From CAYSLC01 sp964431545 (GTDB taxonomy: Bacteria > Desulfobacterota > Desulfobacteria > Desulfobacterales > JAABSP01): DNA of 7,145 nucleotides. Positions 6,083-7,145 of this stretch are shown piece after piece. The notes beneath the pieces are model-generated. The model did not search any database. It was not told the origin of the DNA and saw nothing but the letters and a program-made list of their open reading frames with translations. The position numbers were made by a program, and so were the translations under genes. The DNA is taken from contig CAYSLC010000253.1 of the NCBI GenBank assembly GCA_964431545.1, forward strand, positions 1-7,145, in the 5' to 3' direction. The first letter of the stretch is position 1. The number at the start of each line of letters is the position of its first letter.

Positions 6083-6289
6083 ATGACCGATGAGCGACAG
6101 GATTGTCCGGAATGTAAAGGCACCGGAAAGATCAGTGCGCAGAACTGCGGCAAATGCGGCGGGGAAGGGGAGATCGTCATCCACTCCCACGAGCATTCCC
6201 ATGGGGATGTGACCCACAGCCATCCCCACCCCCACGACCATGGACACGAACCCGGGGAGGAGGTCCCCCACGACCACACCCACGAATAG
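6083..6289 (+). CDS. Small DnaJ-type zinc-motif protein with His-rich tail
   Basis: This is a 68-residue protein with two parts. Residues 8-29 contain CPECKGTG and CGKCGGEG, two CxxCxGxG motifs like those in the zinc-finger region of DnaJ, and should bind one zinc ion with four cysteines. DnaJ has four such motifs; this has two and no J domain. Residues 33-68 form a tail with 13 histidines, in His-x-His runs, mixed with Asp, Glu and Pro. Such tails bind nickel, zinc or copper in metallochaperones (HypB, SlyD and some ZIP or CDF loops are known cases). A role in metal buffering or delivery is therefore a reasonable inference. The frame is open up to 6053, but the ATG at 6083 has AAAGGAGGAG at 6069-6078 and is preferred. 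The gene is followed by an intrinsic terminator, then by the rubredoxin-MBL gene, which may use the metal. No signal peptide is seen. I know no named family for the whole protein. Confidence 0.85.
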   Translation: MTDERQDCPECKGTGKISAQNCGKCGGEGEIVIHSHEHSHGDVTHSHPHPHDHGHEPGEEVPHDHTHE

Positions 6290-6326
6290 GGATGGCGTCG
6301 GCATGGACGCCCTTCATGTCGATGGA

Positions 6327-6371
6327 AGGAAGGCACCGCGGCCCCGCCGGGCGGCGGTGCCTTCCTGTTTT
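6327..6371 (+). terminator. Intrinsic (rho-independent) terminator after the Cys/His-rich gene
   Basis: A 13-bp perfect stem is formed by AGGAAGGCACCGC (6327-6339) and GCGGTGCCTTCCT (6354-6366). After one G-G mismatch, the loop adds four more pairs (6341-6344 with 6349-6352). The downstream arm is followed by GTTTT (6367-6371). Strand polarity fits the + strand gene ending at 6289. It lies only 32 nt before the ATG of the next gene. Confidence 0.88.
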
Positions 6372-6402
6372 CACGGCCCGGCGGATCGAAGACGGTAAGG
6401 CG

Positions 6403-7128
6403 ATGGACCACGAACAATACGTTTGCCGCGTCTGCGGCTACAATATGATCGGCTACATGCGGGAGCAATGCCCCTTTTGCGGGGCCTCCCAGATGGAGTT
6501 TCTCTCCTGGGAGGAGTGTGCCAGGAGCCACAAAGTCCAGGAATCCCCCGTGAAAGACGGCGTCACGCGCATGACCGTCGTACCCAGGATCGGCTATGAT
6601 CACGCCGCCTACCGGATCGACATCGGCGATCGAAGCATCTGGATCGATTGCCCCTCCAGCTTCAACGACGGGCTGCGGCGATCCGATCTCATCCTCTTTA
6701 CCCACCACCACTTCATGGGGGCCGTCAATCTCTATCGACACCGGTTCGGCTGCCCGGCATGGATCCATCGACTCGATTCCAGCCACCAGCTCTGCCAGAA
6801 GTTCGTCTTCGACGACCTGTTCGAAACCCCCTTCGTGGAGTCGGAGATCGAGGCGTTCCCCATCAACGGGCACACGCCGGGGTTCACCGCTTACATCTCC
6901 GGCGGCCTCCTGTTCATCTGCGATTACTTTTTCTACGACGGTCGTGAGATGCGCATCAATTTTTTCGGCGCCGAGGAGAAGAGCCGGCAAGGGGCCTCCA
7001 GGGTGGCCGAACTCCTGGAGGGGCGGACGATCGAGAAGGTTTGCGGCTTCAACTATGTGGCCGATTACGAACCCTGGATGGAGGGCCTGAAACGGTTGTT
7101 GGGCCGTACACCCGCCCGGACCTCCTGA
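6403..7128 (+). CDS. Rubredoxin-domain metallo-beta-lactamase-fold protein with a reduced metal site
   Basis: This 241-residue protein has two domains. Residues 6-33 are a rubrerythrin-type rubredoxin domain, CRVCGY (8-13) and CPFCG (23-27), with four Cys (8, 11, 23, 26) expected to hold one iron. Residues about 52-235 follow the metallo-beta-lactamase fold: strand TVVPRIGYDHAAYRIDIGD (58-76), the motif THHHFMGAVNL (100-110), INGHTPGF (154-161) and FICDYFF (171-177). His101, His103, His157 and Asp174 correspond to the usual first metal ligands and the bridging Asp. The expected Asp and His of HxHxDH are replaced by Met105 and Gly106, and no His follows residue 157, so the last ligand is missing too. 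A mono-metal or redox role is more likely than a typical two-zinc hydrolase; flavodiiron-like activity is doubtful, as no flavodoxin domain is present. The ATG at 6403 has only a weak AAGG close by, but no better start exists. The window ends 17 nt after the stop. Confidence 0.87.
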   Translation: MDHEQYVCRVCGYNMIGYMREQCPFCGASQMEFLSWEECARSHKVQESPVKDGVTRMTVVPRIGYDHAAYRIDIGDRSIWIDCPSSFNDGLRRSDLILFTHHHFMGAVNLYRHRFGCPAWIHRLDSSHQLCQKFVFDDLFETPFVESEIEAFPINGHTPGFTAYISGGLLFICDYFFYDGREMRINFFGAEEKSRQGASRVAELLEGRTIEKVCGFNYVADYEPWMEGLKRLLGRTPARTS

Positions 7129-7145
7129 GCCTTGTTCCACCCTAA

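Noticed and set aside
6178..6289. The CAC/CAT-rich stretch considered as a DNA repeat or CRISPR-like array
   Set aside because: It is explained by a His-rich coding tail in frame with the zinc motifs; there is no regular repeat-spacer structure.
5932..7140. A 402-codon open frame on the minus strand across the small Cys/His gene and the MBL gene
   Set aside because: It is antisense to two genes with clear motifs and to a perfect terminator, and its translation has no recognisable domain. Long antisense frames are expected in GC-rich coding DNA.

Overview
The window is a GC-rich, densely coded bacterial chromosome segment. It has six confident protein genes, two doubtful small ORFs and one very clear intrinsic terminator. 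Strong GGAGG ribosome sites, a TTG start, an AsmA-like envelope protein and a rubredoxin-type domain fused to a metallo-beta-lactamase fold together suggest an anaerobic, diderm (Gram-negative) bacterium, perhaps of the Desulfobacterota (old Deltaproteobacteria) or a similar lineage. That placement is an inference from gene content, not from a marker gene. No rRNA, tRNA, CRISPR array, transposase or phage gene was seen.

Block 1 (+ strand, 74-3058) holds a YitT-family membrane protein, a serine alpha/beta-hydrolase with a lipoprotein signal, and a diacylglycerol/lipid kinase of the YegS/LCB5 type. The hydrolase and kinase overlap by 16 bp, and the kinase begins at a TTG with a good Shine-Dalgarno site inside the hydrolase tail. 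The 106-nt gap between the YitT gene and the hydrolase is exactly spanned by a 36-codon ORF joined to its neighbours by TGATG and ATGA overlaps. All three main products would sit in or at the membrane, so a role in membrane lipids or envelope is plausible but unproven.

Block 2 (- strand, 5833 down to 3074) holds a ribose-phosphate diphosphokinase (PRPP synthase) and, 228 nt downstream, a DUF748/AsmA-like envelope protein that converges on the lipid kinase with a gap of only 15 bp. The space between them contains a doubtful antitoxin-like or decayed ORF on the + strand.

Block 3 (+ strand, 6025-7128) is the most unusual part. A consensus TATAAT precedes a 68-residue protein with a DnaJ-type pair of CxxCxGxG zinc motifs and a histidine-rich tail. 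A 13-bp-stem terminator follows. Then comes a 241-residue protein that fuses a rubrerythrin-type rubredoxin domain to a metallo-beta-lactamase fold which has lost the ligands of the second metal site. The 249-nt divergent intergenic region between blocks 2 and 3 carries short heptamer-phased repeats.

No complete novel defence or mobile system is visible. The observations most worth following are the altered metal site of the rubredoxin-MBL protein, the Cys/His-rich small protein beside it, and the terminator placed between them.
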